From Streptomyces sp. WMMC940 (GTDB lineage: Bacteria > Actinomycetota > Actinomycetes > Streptomycetales > Streptomycetaceae): a DNA stretch of 64,000 nucleotides. Of the stretch, positions 1 through 10,189 are shown piece by piece. The stretch's first letter is position 1. Each line of letters opens with the position of its first letter. The notes below the pieces were generated by a model. It was not told the origin of the DNA. It saw nothing but the letters and a program-made list of their open reading frames with translations, and did no database searches. The stretch spans positions 6,457,001 to 6,521,000 of the forward strand of contig NZ_JAPZBC010000001.1 of the NCBI RefSeq assembly GCF_027460265.1. The letters run 5' to 3'. The position numbers and the translations under genes were made by a program.

Positions 1-363
1 AAGGACCCGTCCAAGGTCGACCGCTCGGCCGCCTACGCGATGCGCTGGGTCGCCAAGAACGTCGTGGCCGCCGGCCTCGCCTCGCGCTGCGAGGTCCAGG
101 TCGCGTACGCGATCGGCAAGGCGGAGCCCGTGGGTCTGTTCGTGGAGACCTTCGGTACCGCCGCGGTCGACGTCGAGAAGATCGAGAACGCCATCGGCGA
201 GGTCTTCGACCTGCGCCCGGCCGCGATCATCCGCGACCTCGACCTGCTCCGCCCGATCTACTCCCAGACGGCCGCCTACGGCCACTTCGGCCGGACGCTC
301 CCCGACTTCACCTGGGAGCGCACGGACCGCGTCGACGCGCTGCGCGCGGCGGCGGGCCTCTGA
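1..363 (+). CDS. metK: S-adenosylmethionine synthetase, C-terminal part
   Basis: Partial gene: only the last 120 codons are inside the window, reading in frame from base 1 to a TGA at 361-363. The family makes S-adenosylmethionine from ATP and methionine in the cytosol. The visible part contains the C-terminal domain signatures [12 protein letters not shown] and [11 protein letters not shown], followed by [17 protein letters not shown] and the conserved ending YGHFGR. These are typical of MetK. A strong hairpin terminator follows at once, so metK is the end of its transcription unit. The start and catalytic N-terminal domains lie upstream of the window. Confidence 0.95.
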   Translation, partial: KDPSKVDRSAAYAMRWVAKNVVAAGLASRCEVQVAYAIGKAEPVGLFVETFGTAAVDVEKIENAIGEVFDLRPAAIIRDLDLLRPIYSQTAAYGHFGRTLPDFTWERTDRVDALRAAAGL

Positions 364-380
364 CGGCACCCGCTCGGCAC

Positions 381-415
381 GAGGGGCTCCGGACCGGACA
401 GGTCCGGAGCCCCTC
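381..415 (+). terminator. metK terminator hairpin
   Basis: A perfect 15-bp inverted repeat, GAGGGGCTCCGGACC (381-395) and GGTCCGGAGCCCCTC (401-415), has a 5-nt loop and begins 17 nt after the metK stop. There is no U-tract, as is common for Streptomyces terminators. Confidence 0.8.
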
Positions 416-494
416 GCGCGTTCGCCGGGCCCCGGCGTGAAGGGCGCTCCGAGAGGCCCGGGCGCTGTCGGTGCCGTCTGGTAGGAATGTGGCT

Positions 495-2663
495 GTGAGC
501 AGCGACGACGAAGCCTCCGTGCGGCCCGGGGACGGTTCGCCGGAGCAGCTTGCGCTCATCCGGGAGACCGTACGGAAGGCGGCGAAGCCGCGGGCCAAGC
601 CGCGCACCTGGCGCGGGGCGGCGCTCGCCGGGGAACTGCCGGTGGCCCGGGTCGTGGTCAACAAGGGCGTGCTGCACCTCGACCAGTACTTCGACTACGC
701 GGTGCCCCAGGAACTGGACGAGGCCGCGCAGCCCGGAGTCCGGGTCCGGGTGCGCTTCGGCGCGGGGTCCCACCAGGTCCGGGAGGGCCGCCGTGAAGGG
801 GGCCGGCTGATCGACGGCTTCATCGTCGAGCGACGGGCCGACTCGGACTACTCGGGCCCGCTCGCCGCCCTCGCGGGCGTGGTCTCGCCCGAACCCGTGC
901 TCGGCCCCGGGCTGCTCGGCCTGGCCAGAGCGGTCGCGGACCGTTACGCGGGCAGCCTCGCCGATGTGCTGCAGCTCGCCGTGCCGCCCAGGAGCGCACG
1001 CGCCGAGTCCCGGCCGTCGCCCCCTCCGCTGCCGCCTCCGGCGGCCCCGCAGCCGGGCACCTGGACGCGTTACGAGCAGGGGCCGGCGTTTCTGGACGCC
1101 CTGGCCGGGGGCGGCACGCCGAGGGCCGTGTGGACGGCGCTCCCCGGCCCGCACTGGGCCGGCGAGCTGGCGGGAGCCGTGGTGGCGACCCTCGCGTCCG
1201 GCCGGGGCGCGCTGGTGGTCGTCCCGGACGGGCGGGCCGTCGCCCGCGTGGACGCGGCCCTGACCGGGCTGCTCGGCGAGGGACGCCACGCGGTGCTCAC
1301 CGCGGAAGCGGGCCCCGAGAAGCGGTACGGGCAGTGGCTCGCCGTACGGCGCGGCTCCGTGCGGGCGGTGGTCGGGACGCGTGCGGCGATGTTCGCACCG
1401 GTCCAGGACCTGGGGCTGGTCGCGATATGGGACGACGGCGACTCCAGCCACAGCGAGCAGCACGCTCCGCTGCCGCACGCGCGGGAGGTCCTGCTGCTGC
1501 GTGCCGCGCACGAGCGCTGCGGATTCCTGCTCGGCGGCGTCAGCTGCACGGTCGAGGCCGCCCAGCTCGTCGAGACCGGCTGGGCACGGCCCCTGGCGGC
1601 GGGCAGGGAGCAGGTGCGCCGTGCCGCACCGCTGATCCGCACGGTCGGTGACGGCGAGCTCGCGCGCGACGAGGCGGCACGGGCCGCCAGGCTGCCGTCG
1701 CTGGCGTGGCAGACCGTCCGGGACGGCCTGCGCACCGGACCGGTGCTGGTCCAGGTGCCCCGTCGCGGATATGTACCGAGGCTGGCCTGCGAGCGCTGCA
1801 GGGCGCCCGCGCGCTGCGGGCACTGCGCCGGCCCTCTGGAGGCCCCACGGGAGCAGGACCTCAGGTGCGGCTGGTGCGGACGGGACGCCTCCGGCTGGCA
1901 CTGCGCCGAGTGCGGCGGGGCCCGGCTGCGCGCCCGGATAGTGGGGGCCCGGCGGACCGCGGAGGAGCTGGGCCGGGCCTTCCCCGCGGTGCCGGTGCGG
2001 ACGTCGGGGCGCGACCACGTGCTCGACTCGGTACCCGGCCGTCCCGCGCTGGTGGTCAGCACACCGGGCGCCGAGCCCGTCGCCGAGGGCGGCTACGCGG
2101 CCGCGCTGCTGCTCGACGGCTGGGCCATGCTCGGGCGGGCCGATCTGCGTGCCGGCGAGGAGGCGCTGCGGCGCTGGACGGGTGCAGCCTCGCTGGTGCG
2201 CGGCCAGGCGGAGGGCGGCACGGTCGTCGTGGTCGCCGAGCCCACCCTGCGCCCCGTGCAGGCCCTGGTGCGTTGGGACCCGGTCGGCCACGCCCAGCGC
2301 GAGCTGGCCGAGCGCGCCGAGCTGGGCTTCCCGCCGGTGTCGCGGATGGCCTCGGTGACCGGTCGCGCGGAGGCGGTCGCGGGCTTTCTCGCCACGGCGT
2401 CCCTGCCCGACGACGCGGAGGTGCTGGGCCCGGTGCCCCTGCCGCCGCCTCCGCCGGGGCGACCGCGTCGACCGGGCGACCCGCCCCCGGCTTCCCCGTC
2501 CGGTCCTCGGCCGGGGGAGCAGTGGGAACGCGCTCTGCTGCGCGTACCGCCCGGCAGCGGCGCGGCGCTCGCCGCCGCGCTGAAGTCCGCGCAGGCCGCC
2601 AGGCTCGCGCGGGGCGGTGGCGACCCCGTGCGGATCCGGGTGGATCCTCCGGACATCGGCTGA
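495..2663 (+). CDS. priA: Primosomal protein N' (PriA), helicase-degenerate actinobacterial type
   Basis: PriA restarts stalled replication forks. This protein of 722 residues keeps the N-terminal DNA-binding region (LDQYFDYAVPQELDE, near residue 60) and the zinc-binding block of paired cysteines (about residues 431-475: CERC, CGHC, CGWC, CAEC). The helicase motifs are eroded. No GxxGSGKT Walker A is visible, and the DEEH motif II is replaced by DDGD near residue 313. This loss is known for actinobacterial PriA (family knowledge), so the protein probably loads or scaffolds the primosome without unwinding DNA. I chose the GTG at 495 because GTAGGA lies 8 nt upstream; an in-frame GTG at 471 is the alternative. 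A Pro-rich linker sits near the C-terminus. Confidence 0.88.
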   Translation: MSSDDEASVRPGDGSPEQLALIRETVRKAAKPRAKPRTWRGAALAGELPVARVVVNKGVLHLDQYFDYAVPQELDEAAQPGVRVRVRFGAGSHQVREGRREGGRLIDGFIVERRADSDYSGPLAALAGVVSPEPVLGPGLLGLARAVADRYAGSLADVLQLAVPPRSARAESRPSPPPLPPPAAPQPGTWTRYEQGPAFLDALAGGGTPRAVWTALPGPHWAGELAGAVVATLASGRGALVVVPDGRAVARVDAALTGLLGEGRHAVLTAEAGPEKRYGQWLAVRRGSVRAVVGTRAAMFAPVQDLGLVAIWDDGDSSHSEQHAPLPHAREVLLLRAAHERCGFLLGGVSCTVEAAQLVETGWARPLAAGREQVRRAAPLIRTVGDGELARDEAARAARLPSLAWQTVRDGLRTGPVLVQVPRRGYVPRLACERCRAPARCGHCAGPLEAPREQDLRCGWCGRDASGWHCAECGGARLRARIVGARRTAEELGRAFPAVPVRTSGRDHVLDSVPGRPALVVSTPGAEPVAEGGYAAALLLDGWAMLGRADLRAGEEALRRWTGAASLVRGQAEGGTVVVVAEPTLRPVQALVRWDPVGHAQRELAERAELGFPPVSRMASVTGRAEAVAGFLATASLPDDAEVLGPVPLPPPPPGRPRRPGDPPPASPSGPRPGEQWERALLRVPPGSGAALAAALKSAQAARLARGGGDPVRIRVDPPDIG

Positions 2664-2745
2664 CGGGGAGGCGGGGGCCGGTCGGTGCCCGCGGGCCTGC
2701 CCGGGCCGCCGGGCCGGGGCCCGCCGACGTGCCGCCCCGCACGGC

Positions 2746-2781
2746 ACCGCCCCGGCGTCCGCGAGGGTGCGCCGGGGCGGT
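2746..2781. terminator. Bidirectional hairpin between priA and the HTH gene
   Basis: Perfect 12-bp inverted repeat ACCGCCCCGGCG (2746-2757) and CGCCGGGGCGGT (2770-2781) with a 12-nt loop, placed between two convergent genes. Confidence 0.6.
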
Positions 2782-2810
2782 CGGGGAGACGGGGCGGTCG
2801 GGGAGAGGGG

Positions 2811-3428
<618 letters not shown>

Positions 3429-3553
3429 TCACGCTGCGGAGGAGCAGGCGCATATGCGCGGGGCGCGCGGCAGTCCGCGCGCCCCCTGTCGGTGCGGCCA
3501 AATAGACTGGTGCGTCGCGCGATCACCCCGGCACACAGAGCGAGGTATTACCA

Positions 3554-4486
3554 GTGAAACTTGTCTTCGCAGGCACCCCCGAGGTCGCCGTGCCCGCCCT
3601 GGACGCCCTGATCGCCTCCGGCCGGCACGACGTGGCGGCGGTCGTCACCCGTCCGGACGCCCCCGCGGGCCGCGGGCGCCGTCTGGTGGCCAGCCCGGTG
3701 GCCCAGCGCGCGCACGAGGCCGGCATCGAGGTCCTGAAGCCCGCGAAGCCTCGTGACGAGGACTTCCTCGCCCGGCTGCGCGAGATCGCGCCGGACTGCT
3801 GCCCCGTGGTCGCCTACGGCGCGCTGCTGCCCAAGGCGGCGCTGGACATCCCGGCACGCGGCTGGGTCAATCTGCACTTCTCGCTGCTGCCCGCCTGGCG
3901 CGGAGCGGCGCCGGTGCAGCACGCGATCCTCGCGGGCGACGAGATGACCGGCGCCTCCACGTTCCAGATCGAGGAGGGGCTGGACTCGGGCCCGGTCTAC
4001 GGCGTGATCACCGAGCACGTGCGGCCGACGGACACCAGCGGCGATCTGCTCACCCGGCTCGCCTTCGCCGGCGCCGGACTGCTGGCCGCGACCATGGACG
4101 GTATCGAGGACGGCACGCTCGAGGCCGTGCCGCAGCCGGCCGACGGGGTCACCATGGCGCCGAAGATCACCGTCGAGGACGCGCATGTGGACTGGCGCAC
4201 GCCCGCCCTCCGTATCGACCGCCTCGTCCGCGGCTGCACTCCCGCGCCCGGTGCGTGGACGCTGTTCCGCGGCGAGCGGCTCAAGCTGATCAACGTCCAG
4301 CCGCTGCCTGACCGCACGGAGCTGGCGCCCGGTGAGCTCTCGGCCGGCAAGAACCATGTGCACGCCGGTACCGGTTCGCACGCCGTCGAACTCCACTGGG
4401 TCCAGCCGCAGGGCAAGAAGCCGATGCGTGCCGCCGACTGGGCACGTGGCGTGCGGATCGCTCCCGGGGAGATCCTCGGCTCGTAG
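3554..4486 (+). CDS. fmt: Methionyl-tRNA formyltransferase
   Basis: 310 residues, the usual length. It transfers a formyl group from 10-formyl-tetrahydrofolate to Met-tRNA(fMet) before translation initiation. The N-terminal catalytic domain starts [16 protein letters not shown] and contains [17 protein letters not shown] (around residues 105-122), which carries the conserved Asn, His and SLLP loop. The C-terminal OB-fold domain follows from about residue 205 ([15 protein letters not shown]). Start is GTG at 3554 with GAGG about 10 nt upstream. A hairpin terminator follows, so it is not clearly co-transcribed with rsmB 300 nt downstream. Confidence 0.97.
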   Translation: MKLVFAGTPEVAVPALDALIASGRHDVAAVVTRPDAPAGRGRRLVASPVAQRAHEAGIEVLKPAKPRDEDFLARLREIAPDCCPVVAYGALLPKAALDIPARGWVNLHFSLLPAWRGAAPVQHAILAGDEMTGASTFQIEEGLDSGPVYGVITEHVRPTDTSGDLLTRLAFAGAGLLAATMDGIEDGTLEAVPQPADGVTMAPKITVEDAHVDWRTPALRIDRLVRGCTPAPGAWTLFRGERLKLINVQPLPDRTELAPGELSAGKNHVHAGTGSHAVELHWVQPQGKKPMRAADWARGVRIAPGEILGS

Positions 4487-4536
4487 GGCCGAGTCGGGCG
4501 GGGTCCGCCCGTCGGGGAGCGGAGTCCGGTGCACGG

Positions 4537-4563
4537 TTCCCCCGGCCCTCAGGGCCGGGGGAA
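4537..4563 (+). terminator. fmt terminator hairpin
   Basis: Inverted repeat TTCCCCCGGCCCT (4537-4549) and AGGGCCGGGGGAA (4551-4563), perfect over 13 bp, with a small loop after fraying. It lies 50 nt after fmt. The remaining 4564-4788 shows nothing I recognise. Confidence 0.65.
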
Positions 4564-4788
4564 GGACCGCAGGGCGCCGGATCGACCTCGTGGCGGGCCC
4601 GCTCGGTCGGTTTCGGCAGCGCCGCGAGTCGCCGTGGCCGGCGTCGCGACGGGGCGCACCGGCCGACGAGGCACCGGCCCGCGCCCGGAGCCGGGGCGAG
4701 GGCGGGGCGGTACCGGAGCGAGGGTGGGGGCGCCCGGCCGGCCGACGTAGGCTGAAGGGGTTCGACCGTTCGGAAACGCGGAGCACCT

Positions 4789-6219
4789 TTGAGCCAGCAG
4801 AGCCGTCGCCGTCCCTCCCAGCCCTACCGCCCCCCGAAGAAGGACCCCGTGCGGATCCTCGCCTTCGACGCACTGCGGGCCGTGGACGAGCGTGACGCGT
4901 ACGCCAACCTCGTCCTGCCCCCGCTGCTGCGCAGGGCGCGTGAACAGGGCGACTTCGACGGCAGGGACGCGGCGCTCGCCACGGAGCTGGTGTACGGCAC
5001 GCTGCGGCGCCAGGGCACCTACGACGCGATCATCGCCGAGTGCGTCGACCGGCCGCTGCGCGAGGTCGACCCGCCCGTCCTCGACGTACTGTCGCTCGGT
5101 GCGCACCAGTTGCTGGGCACGCGCATCCCGACGCACGCCGCGGTGTCGGCGAGCGTCGAGCTGGCCCGGGTCGTCCTCGGCGACGGCCGGGCCAAGTTCG
5201 TGAACGCCGTGCTGCGCCGGATCTCGCAGCACGACCTCACCGGCTGGACGGACCGGGTCGCGCCGCCCTACGACGAGGACCCCGAGGACCACCTCGCCGT
5301 CGTCCACTCCCATCCCCGCTGGGTCGTCTCGGCCCTGTGGGACGCGCTGGGCGGCGGCCGCGCCGGGATCGAGGACCTGCTGGAGGCCGACAACGAGCGG
5401 CCCGAGGTGACGCTGGTCGCCAGGCCGGGCCGGTCGTCCGCCGACGAGCTGCTCGAGCTGCTGGGCGAAGGGGGCGGGCTGCCCGGGCGCTGGTCGCCGT
5501 ACGCCGTGCGGCTCGCCGAGGGCGGTGAGCCGGGCGCCCTCGAACCCGTGCGGGAGGGACGCGCGGGGGTGCAGGACGAGGGCAGCCAGCTCGTCGCGGT
5601 CGCCCTCGCGGGCGCGCCGCTCGACGGCCCGGACGAGCGCTGGCTGGACGGCTGCGCGGGCCCCGGCGGCAAGGCCGCCCTGCTGGGCGCGCTGGCCGCC
5701 GAGCGCGGCGCCGTCCTGGTCGCGGCCGAGAAGCAGCCGCACCGGGCCCGTCTCGTCGAGCGGGCGCTGGCCGGCAATCCCGGCCCGTACCAGCTCGTGA
5801 TCGCCGACGGCACCCGCCCTGCCTGGCGTCCGGGCGCCTTCGACCGCGTCCTCGTCGATGTGCCGTGCTCGGGCCTGGGCGCTCTCCGGCGCAGGCCCGA
5901 GGCCCGCTGGCGCCGCCGCCCCGAGGACCTGGACGGCTTCGCCCCGCTCCAGCGTGCCCTGCTGCGCGAGGCGCTGGAATCGGTACGGGTGGGCGGAGTG
6001 GTCGGGTACGCCACGTGCTCGCCGCATCTCGCCGAGACCCGCGCGGTCGTCGACGACGTCCTGGAGTCGCGCGGCGGGTCCGTCCGGGCCGAGTGGATCG
6101 ACGCCCGCCCCCTGATGCCCGGTGTACCGGCCCTGGGAGACGGCCCGGACGTCCAGCTGTGGCCGCATCTCCACGGCACGGACGCGATGTACCTGGCACT
6201 GCTGCGCCGCACGGCCTGA
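4789..6219 (+). CDS. rsmB: 16S rRNA m5C967 methyltransferase, RsmB/Sun family
   Basis: 476 residues. RsmB methylates C5 of a cytosine in 16S rRNA using SAM. Residues 18-150 form a NusB-like RNA-binding domain (ILAFDALRAVDERDAY to ARVVLGDGRAKFVNAVLR). The methyltransferase domain shows the SAM loop DGCAGPGGKAALLGAL near residue 286, motif IV DVPCSGLGALRRRPE near 357, and motif VI YATCSPH near 407, whose Cys is the expected nucleophile. The start is TTG at 4789 (ttgagccagcag), the first in-frame start before MSQQSRRR-like conserved text, with GAG upstream. It is followed by about 600 bp without a gene. Confidence 0.93.
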   Translation: MSQQSRRRPSQPYRPPKKDPVRILAFDALRAVDERDAYANLVLPPLLRRAREQGDFDGRDAALATELVYGTLRRQGTYDAIIAECVDRPLREVDPPVLDVLSLGAHQLLGTRIPTHAAVSASVELARVVLGDGRAKFVNAVLRRISQHDLTGWTDRVAPPYDEDPEDHLAVVHSHPRWVVSALWDALGGGRAGIEDLLEADNERPEVTLVARPGRSSADELLELLGEGGGLPGRWSPYAVRLAEGGEPGALEPVREGRAGVQDEGSQLVAVALAGAPLDGPDERWLDGCAGPGGKAALLGALAAERGAVLVAAEKQPHRARLVERALAGNPGPYQLVIADGTRPAWRPGAFDRVLVDVPCSGLGALRRRPEARWRRRPEDLDGFAPLQRALLREALESVRVGGVVGYATCSPHLAETRAVVDDVLESRGGSVRAEWIDARPLMPGVPALGDGPDVQLWPHLHGTDAMYLALLRRTA

Positions 6220-6835
6220 CGCCCACCGGGGCCGGCACGCCGCCGCACCTCACCGCGTCGCACGCCGCAGTCGCACCCCGGCTCGGCGCAACGTGGCCCG
6301 ACCGGTCGCCGGTCGTTCGGACACACAGCCCTGCTCGCCCGGATCCCGGCCCGGCGGTGCGCATCCGCGGGAACCGGACGTGGCCGCCCGTGGTCGGGGC
6401 CGAGCGTCGACCAGCGGTCCGCCGGGGCCGCCCCGCCCGTCCTGCCGTCCACCCGGACCAGCCGTTTCCAGGGCTCGGCGAACCGGCTCGTCCCCGTGAC
6501 GGGTGCCCGGCGGGTGCACCGGTGTGCCGACCCCGGCGAGGCCGCGGTCCCGTGTCCGTCCTGGGCGCACCCTGACCGCGACCGCGACGGTCACGGCCGC
6601 GGCGGTCCCGCCCGGGAGAACCCAGCGCCGCCGGACGGCGCGGCCGGCCCGACGGCGGCGCTGCGCGCGGCGGCCCTGCCGGTGGCCCGCCGAACCCGTG
6701 CCGGGCCACCGGGCGGGGCGGAATGCCGGAATCATGGCGACTGGGGCGCCCCGCACAGCCGGCGGCACCGCGGAAAGGACGGCTTCCGTCGGCTCCGAGG
6801 CCGGGAAGTGGTCCGGAGCATGGCAGTCTTGGCAC
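6220..6835. other. Gene-free interval between rsmB and rpe
   Basis: 616 bp of GC-rich sequence. Reading frames here run open on several strands but show no ribosome binding site, conserved motif or family resemblance. The frame of rpe extends back through it, but the conserved protein starts at 6836. I see no clear promoter or hairpin terminator. Confidence 0.6.
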
Positions 6836-7519
6836 ATGGCCCAGATCAACCCCAGCATCCTGTCCGCCGACTTCGCCCGACTCGCCGAGGAGGCGACGGC
6901 GGTCCGAGGCGCCGACTGGCTCCACGTCGACGTCATGGACAACCACTTCGTGCCCAATCTGACGCTGGGGGTTCCGGTCGTCGAGTCGCTGAGCCGGGCG
7001 ACGGACACCCCGCTGGACTGTCACCTGATGATCGAGAGCCCGGACCGCTGGGCTCCCCAGTACGTGGAGGCCGGGGCCGGATCCGTCACCTTCCACGCGG
7101 AGGCCGCCGCGGCACCGGTGCGGCTGGCGCGGGAGATCCGGGCCAAGGGCGCGCGCGCCTCCATGGCTCTCAAGCCCGCCACGCCCATCGAGCCGTACGA
7201 GGACCTGCTGCCCGAGCTCGACATGCTGCTGGTCATGACCGTGGAACCCGGCTTCGGCGGCCAGTCGTTCCTCGACATCATGCTCCCCAAGATCCGCCGT
7301 ACCAGGGAGCTCATCAACAAGCACGGTCTGGAGCTGTGGCTCCAGGTCGACGGCGGCGTCTCCGAGTCCACGATCGAGCGGTGCGCCGAGGCCGGCGCCG
7401 ATGTGTTCGTCGCCGGGTCCGCGGTCTACGGGGCCGAGGACCCGGCGCAGGCCGTCCGGACGCTGCGCGAGCAGGCCGACCGGACGATCGCGTCGGCACC
7501 CTGGGCGTGCAACCACTGA
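6836..7519 (+). CDS. rpe: Ribulose-phosphate 3-epimerase
   Basis: 227 residues, a TIM-barrel enzyme that interconverts ribulose-5-phosphate and xylulose-5-phosphate in the pentose phosphate pathway. Signatures are all present: [10 protein letters not shown] at the N-terminus, [16 protein letters not shown] (metal and catalytic Asp), [23 protein letters not shown] and VAGSAVYG (phosphate binding). The ATG at 6836 begins exactly at the conserved [12 protein letters not shown]. An in-frame extension upstream to 6503 has no family support. A sugar-phosphate-responsive SorC-type regulator lies 100 bp downstream, which suggests shared control of pentose metabolism. Confidence 0.96.
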   Translation: MAQINPSILSADFARLAEEATAVRGADWLHVDVMDNHFVPNLTLGVPVVESLSRATDTPLDCHLMIESPDRWAPQYVEAGAGSVTFHAEAAAAPVRLAREIRAKGARASMALKPATPIEPYEDLLPELDMLLVMTVEPGFGGQSFLDIMLPKIRRTRELINKHGLELWLQVDGGVSESTIERCAEAGADVFVAGSAVYGAEDPAQAVRTLREQADRTIASAPWACNH

Positions 7520-7618
7520 GCCACAGCTCGGTGAACGGGGCCCTACCGGGCTGATCAACATCACCCGGATCTGTCAGGATGGCGGTTCCGGAGTGTGAAC
7601 AGCAGTGAGGAGAACGCG

Positions 7619-8641
7619 GTGTCTGCTATGTCGGCGGGACGGTCGGCCCTGCGGATGGGACCCGCGGAGCTGGTGCAGGCGGCGGCCATGGCCCGACGCT
7701 TCTATCTCGAGGGCAAATCCAAGATCCAGATCGCCGAGGAGTTCGGCGTCAGCCGCTTCAAGGTGGCCCGGGTCCTGGAGACCGCGCTCGAACGCGACCT
7801 CGTACGGATCGAGATCCGCGTCCCCGCCGAGCTGGACGCGGAGCGCTCCGACGCACTCCGCGCCCGCTACGGACTGCGGCACGCGGTGGTCGTGGAGTCC
7901 CCGACCGAGGGCGAGGACGAGTCGCCCGACCCGGAGAACCTCGGAGAGGTCGCGGCGGACCTCCTCGGTGAGCTCGTCACCGAGGGAGACGTGCTGGGCC
8001 TGGCCTGGGGGCGCTCCACGATCCACATGGCGGCCGCGCTCGACCGGCTGCCGCCCTGCACGGTCGTCCAGCTCACGGGGGTGTACGACGCCGGGACCGC
8101 GGAGCGCGGCTCGGTGGAGGCGGTGCGGCGCGCCGCACAGGTGTCCGGCGGCGAGGCGCACCCGATCTACGCGCCGATGCTGCTGCCGGACCCGGCGACC
8201 GCCGCCGCGCTGCGGAACCAGACGGGCATCGCCAGGGCCTTCGAGTACTTCGACAAGGTCACGGTCGCCTGTGTCTCGATCGGCTCGTGGGAGCCCGGCA
8301 TCTCGACGGTGCACGACATGCTGAGCGACGAGGAGCGGGCGCACTACGCCTCGCTCGGCGTCGCGGCCGAGATGTCCGCCCATCTGTTCGACGCCGACGG
8401 CAGACGCGTCGGCCGTGACCTGGGCGAACGCTGTATCACGGTCGAGACCGACCGGCTGCGCCGCATTCCCGAAGTGGTCGCCATCGCAGGTGGCCACCGC
8501 AAGGCGGCGGCCATCGGGGCGGTCCTGCGGTCCGGCCTGGTGACCAGCCTGGTGACGGACACCTCGGCAGCGGACTACCTCCTCACGGAGTCCCGCCCCG
8601 CGCCGCGCCCGGCGCTGGAGCGGGCCGACCCGGACGACTGA
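7619..8641 (+). CDS. SorC/DeoR-type sugar-binding transcriptional regulator
   Basis: 340 residues from the chosen GTG at 7619, which has GAGGAG 6 nt upstream. An in-frame GTG at 7595 and an ATG at 7628 are alternatives. The N-terminal helix-turn-helix (about residues 18-60: KIQIAEEFGVSRFKVARVLETA) is followed by a SorC C-terminal effector domain, recognised by VLGLAWGRSTIHMAAAL, VQLTGVY and AIAGGHRKAAAIGAVLRSGLVTSLVTD. Members bind phosphorylated sugars and control carbohydrate operons. Placement directly after rpe suggests a pentose phosphate ligand (inference). A hairpin terminator follows at 8661. Confidence 0.87.
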   Translation: MSAMSAGRSALRMGPAELVQAAAMARRFYLEGKSKIQIAEEFGVSRFKVARVLETALERDLVRIEIRVPAELDAERSDALRARYGLRHAVVVESPTEGEDESPDPENLGEVAADLLGELVTEGDVLGLAWGRSTIHMAAALDRLPPCTVVQLTGVYDAGTAERGSVEAVRRAAQVSGGEAHPIYAPMLLPDPATAAALRNQTGIARAFEYFDKVTVACVSIGSWEPGISTVHDMLSDEERAHYASLGVAAEMSAHLFDADGRRVGRDLGERCITVETDRLRRIPEVVAIAGGHRKAAAIGAVLRSGLVTSLVTDTSAADYLLTESRPAPRPALERADPDD

Positions 8642-8660
8642 CCACCGGCACGGAACCTGT

Positions 8661-8689
8661 CCCGGCCGTAGCGAACCGCCACGGCCGGG
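8661..8689 (+). terminator. Hairpin after the SorC regulator
   Basis: Perfect 9-bp inverted repeat CCCGGCCGT (8661-8669) and ACGGCCGGG (8681-8689), beginning 20 nt after the stop codon. Confidence 0.5.
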
Positions 8690-8804
8690 CCGCCTTCCGG
8701 GGCCGGGCACCGTGCCCCGGCGGACGGCCGGCTCGGCGGAAGGGGCGGATGCCGCGGGCCGGGCGACGGGGCCACTCGGCCGCGGCTCGGCGCGCCCGCC
8801 CGCC

Positions 8805-9075
8805 CGTCGGCGCGGCTCACGACTGTGCTGCGCCCGGTCGGCCGTGGGGCCCGTGCCGCCGGGCCCGGCCGCCCCTGGAGTTCACGATTCCGCTGGGGTC
8901 GGCCCGTGGGGTCGGTGCCTTCCGGTCGGGCGCGGTGCGTCCGTCTCGCCGGTGGTGCCTCGTGTGTGCCGGGGCGGGTCGCACGCGCCTGCCGTCCGGG
9001 ACCGCCCCTGTGGGCCCGCCCGCCTGTGGCGGCCCATGTATCCGCCGGGCCCGGCCGTCGGCGCGGCTCACGACT
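8805..9075. repeat. 20-bp direct repeat pair flanking the amidohydrolase 3' end
   Basis: CGTCGGCGCGGCTCACGACT occurs at 8805-8824 and again, without a mismatch, at 9056-9075. The second copy contains the stop codon and last codons of the minus-strand amidohydrolase (stop at 9068-9070). A second shared string, CCGCCGGGCCCGGCCG, occurs at 8856-8871 and 9042-9057. The 8690-9067 gap therefore looks like partly duplicated sequence. Otherwise it holds no gene that I can support. Confidence 0.6.
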
Positions 9076-10189
9076 CCGCCGGGACCAGCCCGTACAGCCG
9101 CGCCGCGTTGTCCGCGGCCAGCAGACCCGCGATCCGAGTCGCGTCGCGCCCCGACCAGGCACCGGAGGACGTCCAGTCGTCGGTGAGCCTGGTGAGCGCG
9201 TCCTCGAACACCCTGGCGCCGACGAGGTACAGCTCCGGCAGCCCGTACGCGTCGCTCGAGTAGAGCAGTTTGCCGAACGGGGTGAGCTCCAGCGCCTCGG
9301 CGAGCACGGCGGCCGCCCTGACCCCCGTGTGGGACAGAGCGAGGCCCACATCCGCGTACACGTGTGTGAACGCGTGGGCGAGGTAGGCGGCGTTCCGGTG
9401 GTACGGGTAGCCGTGCAGCAGCACCAGCGGGCAGCCGTGCGGGGCGACGGCCCTGATGAAGTCCGTCAGCAGCAGGGGATCACAGCGGTCGAGCCGAAGA
9501 TCCGGGTCGCCGAAGCCCGTGTGCAACTGGAGCGGCAGTCCGGTGCGGACCGCCGCCCAGAGCAGATGCCGCAGCAGCACCGGGTCCGTGAGCCGCCCAC
9601 CGGGGCCGCGCTCCGCCAGCCAGCGGGCCGCGGCGGCGTGGACCTCTGCGGCGCCGGGCGGATCGGGGTCCAGCCCGAGCCCGTACCGGTACGCCGCGAC
9701 CGACTTGAAGCCGATGGCCGTGCGGGCCGAGGCCGCGACGGAGTGGTCGAACACCTCCATGAAGCCGGTGGCGTCGTGGCTCGCGTCCGCCGCACGCTCG
9801 GCGAGGGACTCCAGGCGCACGATCACGCCCGCGTCCCCGCCGCCCAGCTCCGCCAGCTCGGTGGGCCCGGTGAGGTCGCCCGGAAGCCCGGTGTCCACCA
9901 GATAGGTGCCGGTGCCGCTCGCCCGCAGCAGCAGCCGCGTCGCCTCCTCGGACCCCAGTTCGCGACGGCGCTCCAGATAGCGCTCCGGCGGGCAGTGCGC
10001 CTCCAGCCCGAGCAGGGGCGGACACCAGCGGAGCACCGCGAACCCCAGCTGGCTGTCGAAGAAGCTCGTACCGGGCGCGGGCGGGGCGTCCGACTCGGTC
10101 AGGAACGAGGCGAACCCGTCCCGTGCCGGTGAGTGCCGCAGCACCCCGTGGCAGTGGTGGTCGACGAGCGGGGGCAGGACGAGGGGCAT
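9068..10189 (-). CDS. Amidohydrolase, FluG N-domain / COG2159 type
   Basis: 373 residues of the TIM-barrel metal-dependent hydrolase superfamily. The N-terminal VDHHCHGVLR gives the HxH metal ligands. Later metal or catalytic positions are LQLHTGFGDPD (around residue 236), VLLHGYPYHRNAAYLAH (around 270), DVGLALSH and LLYSSDAYGLPELY near the C-terminus, where the Asp is the expected catalytic residue. It starts at 10189, immediately after the TGA of the upstream glutamine-synthetase-like gene with no intervening base, so the two are translationally coupled. In fungal FluG these two domains are a single polypeptide, amidohydrolase first. The substrate is unknown; a gamma-glutamyl conjugate is a reasonable guess. 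Confidence 0.85.
   Translation of the reverse strand: MPLVLPPLVDHHCHGVLRHSPARDGFASFLTESDAPPAPGTSFFDSQLGFAVLRWCPPLLGLEAHCPPERYLERRRELGSEEATRLLLRASGTGTYLVDTGLPGDLTGPTELAELGGGDAGVIVRLESLAERAADASHDATGFMEVFDHSVAASARTAIGFKSVAAYRYGLGLDPDPPGAAEVHAAAARWLAERGPGGRLTDPVLLRHLLWAAVRTGLPLQLHTGFGDPDLRLDRCDPLLLTDFIRAVAPHGCPLVLLHGYPYHRNAAYLAHAFTHVYADVGLALSHTGVRAAAVLAEALELTPFGKLLYSSDAYGLPELYLVGARVFEDALTRLTDDWTSSGAWSGRDATRIAGLLAADNAARLYGLVPAES

Noticed and set aside
276..2747. 823-codon minus-strand open frame over metK/priA
   Set aside because: It is antisense to priA, Arg/Pro-rich, with no motif or ribosome site. High GC at third positions opens such shadow frames.
6503..6835. N-terminal extension of rpe
   Set aside because: The conserved epimerase begins at 6836; upstream sequence is Arg/Pro/Gly-rich without family support.
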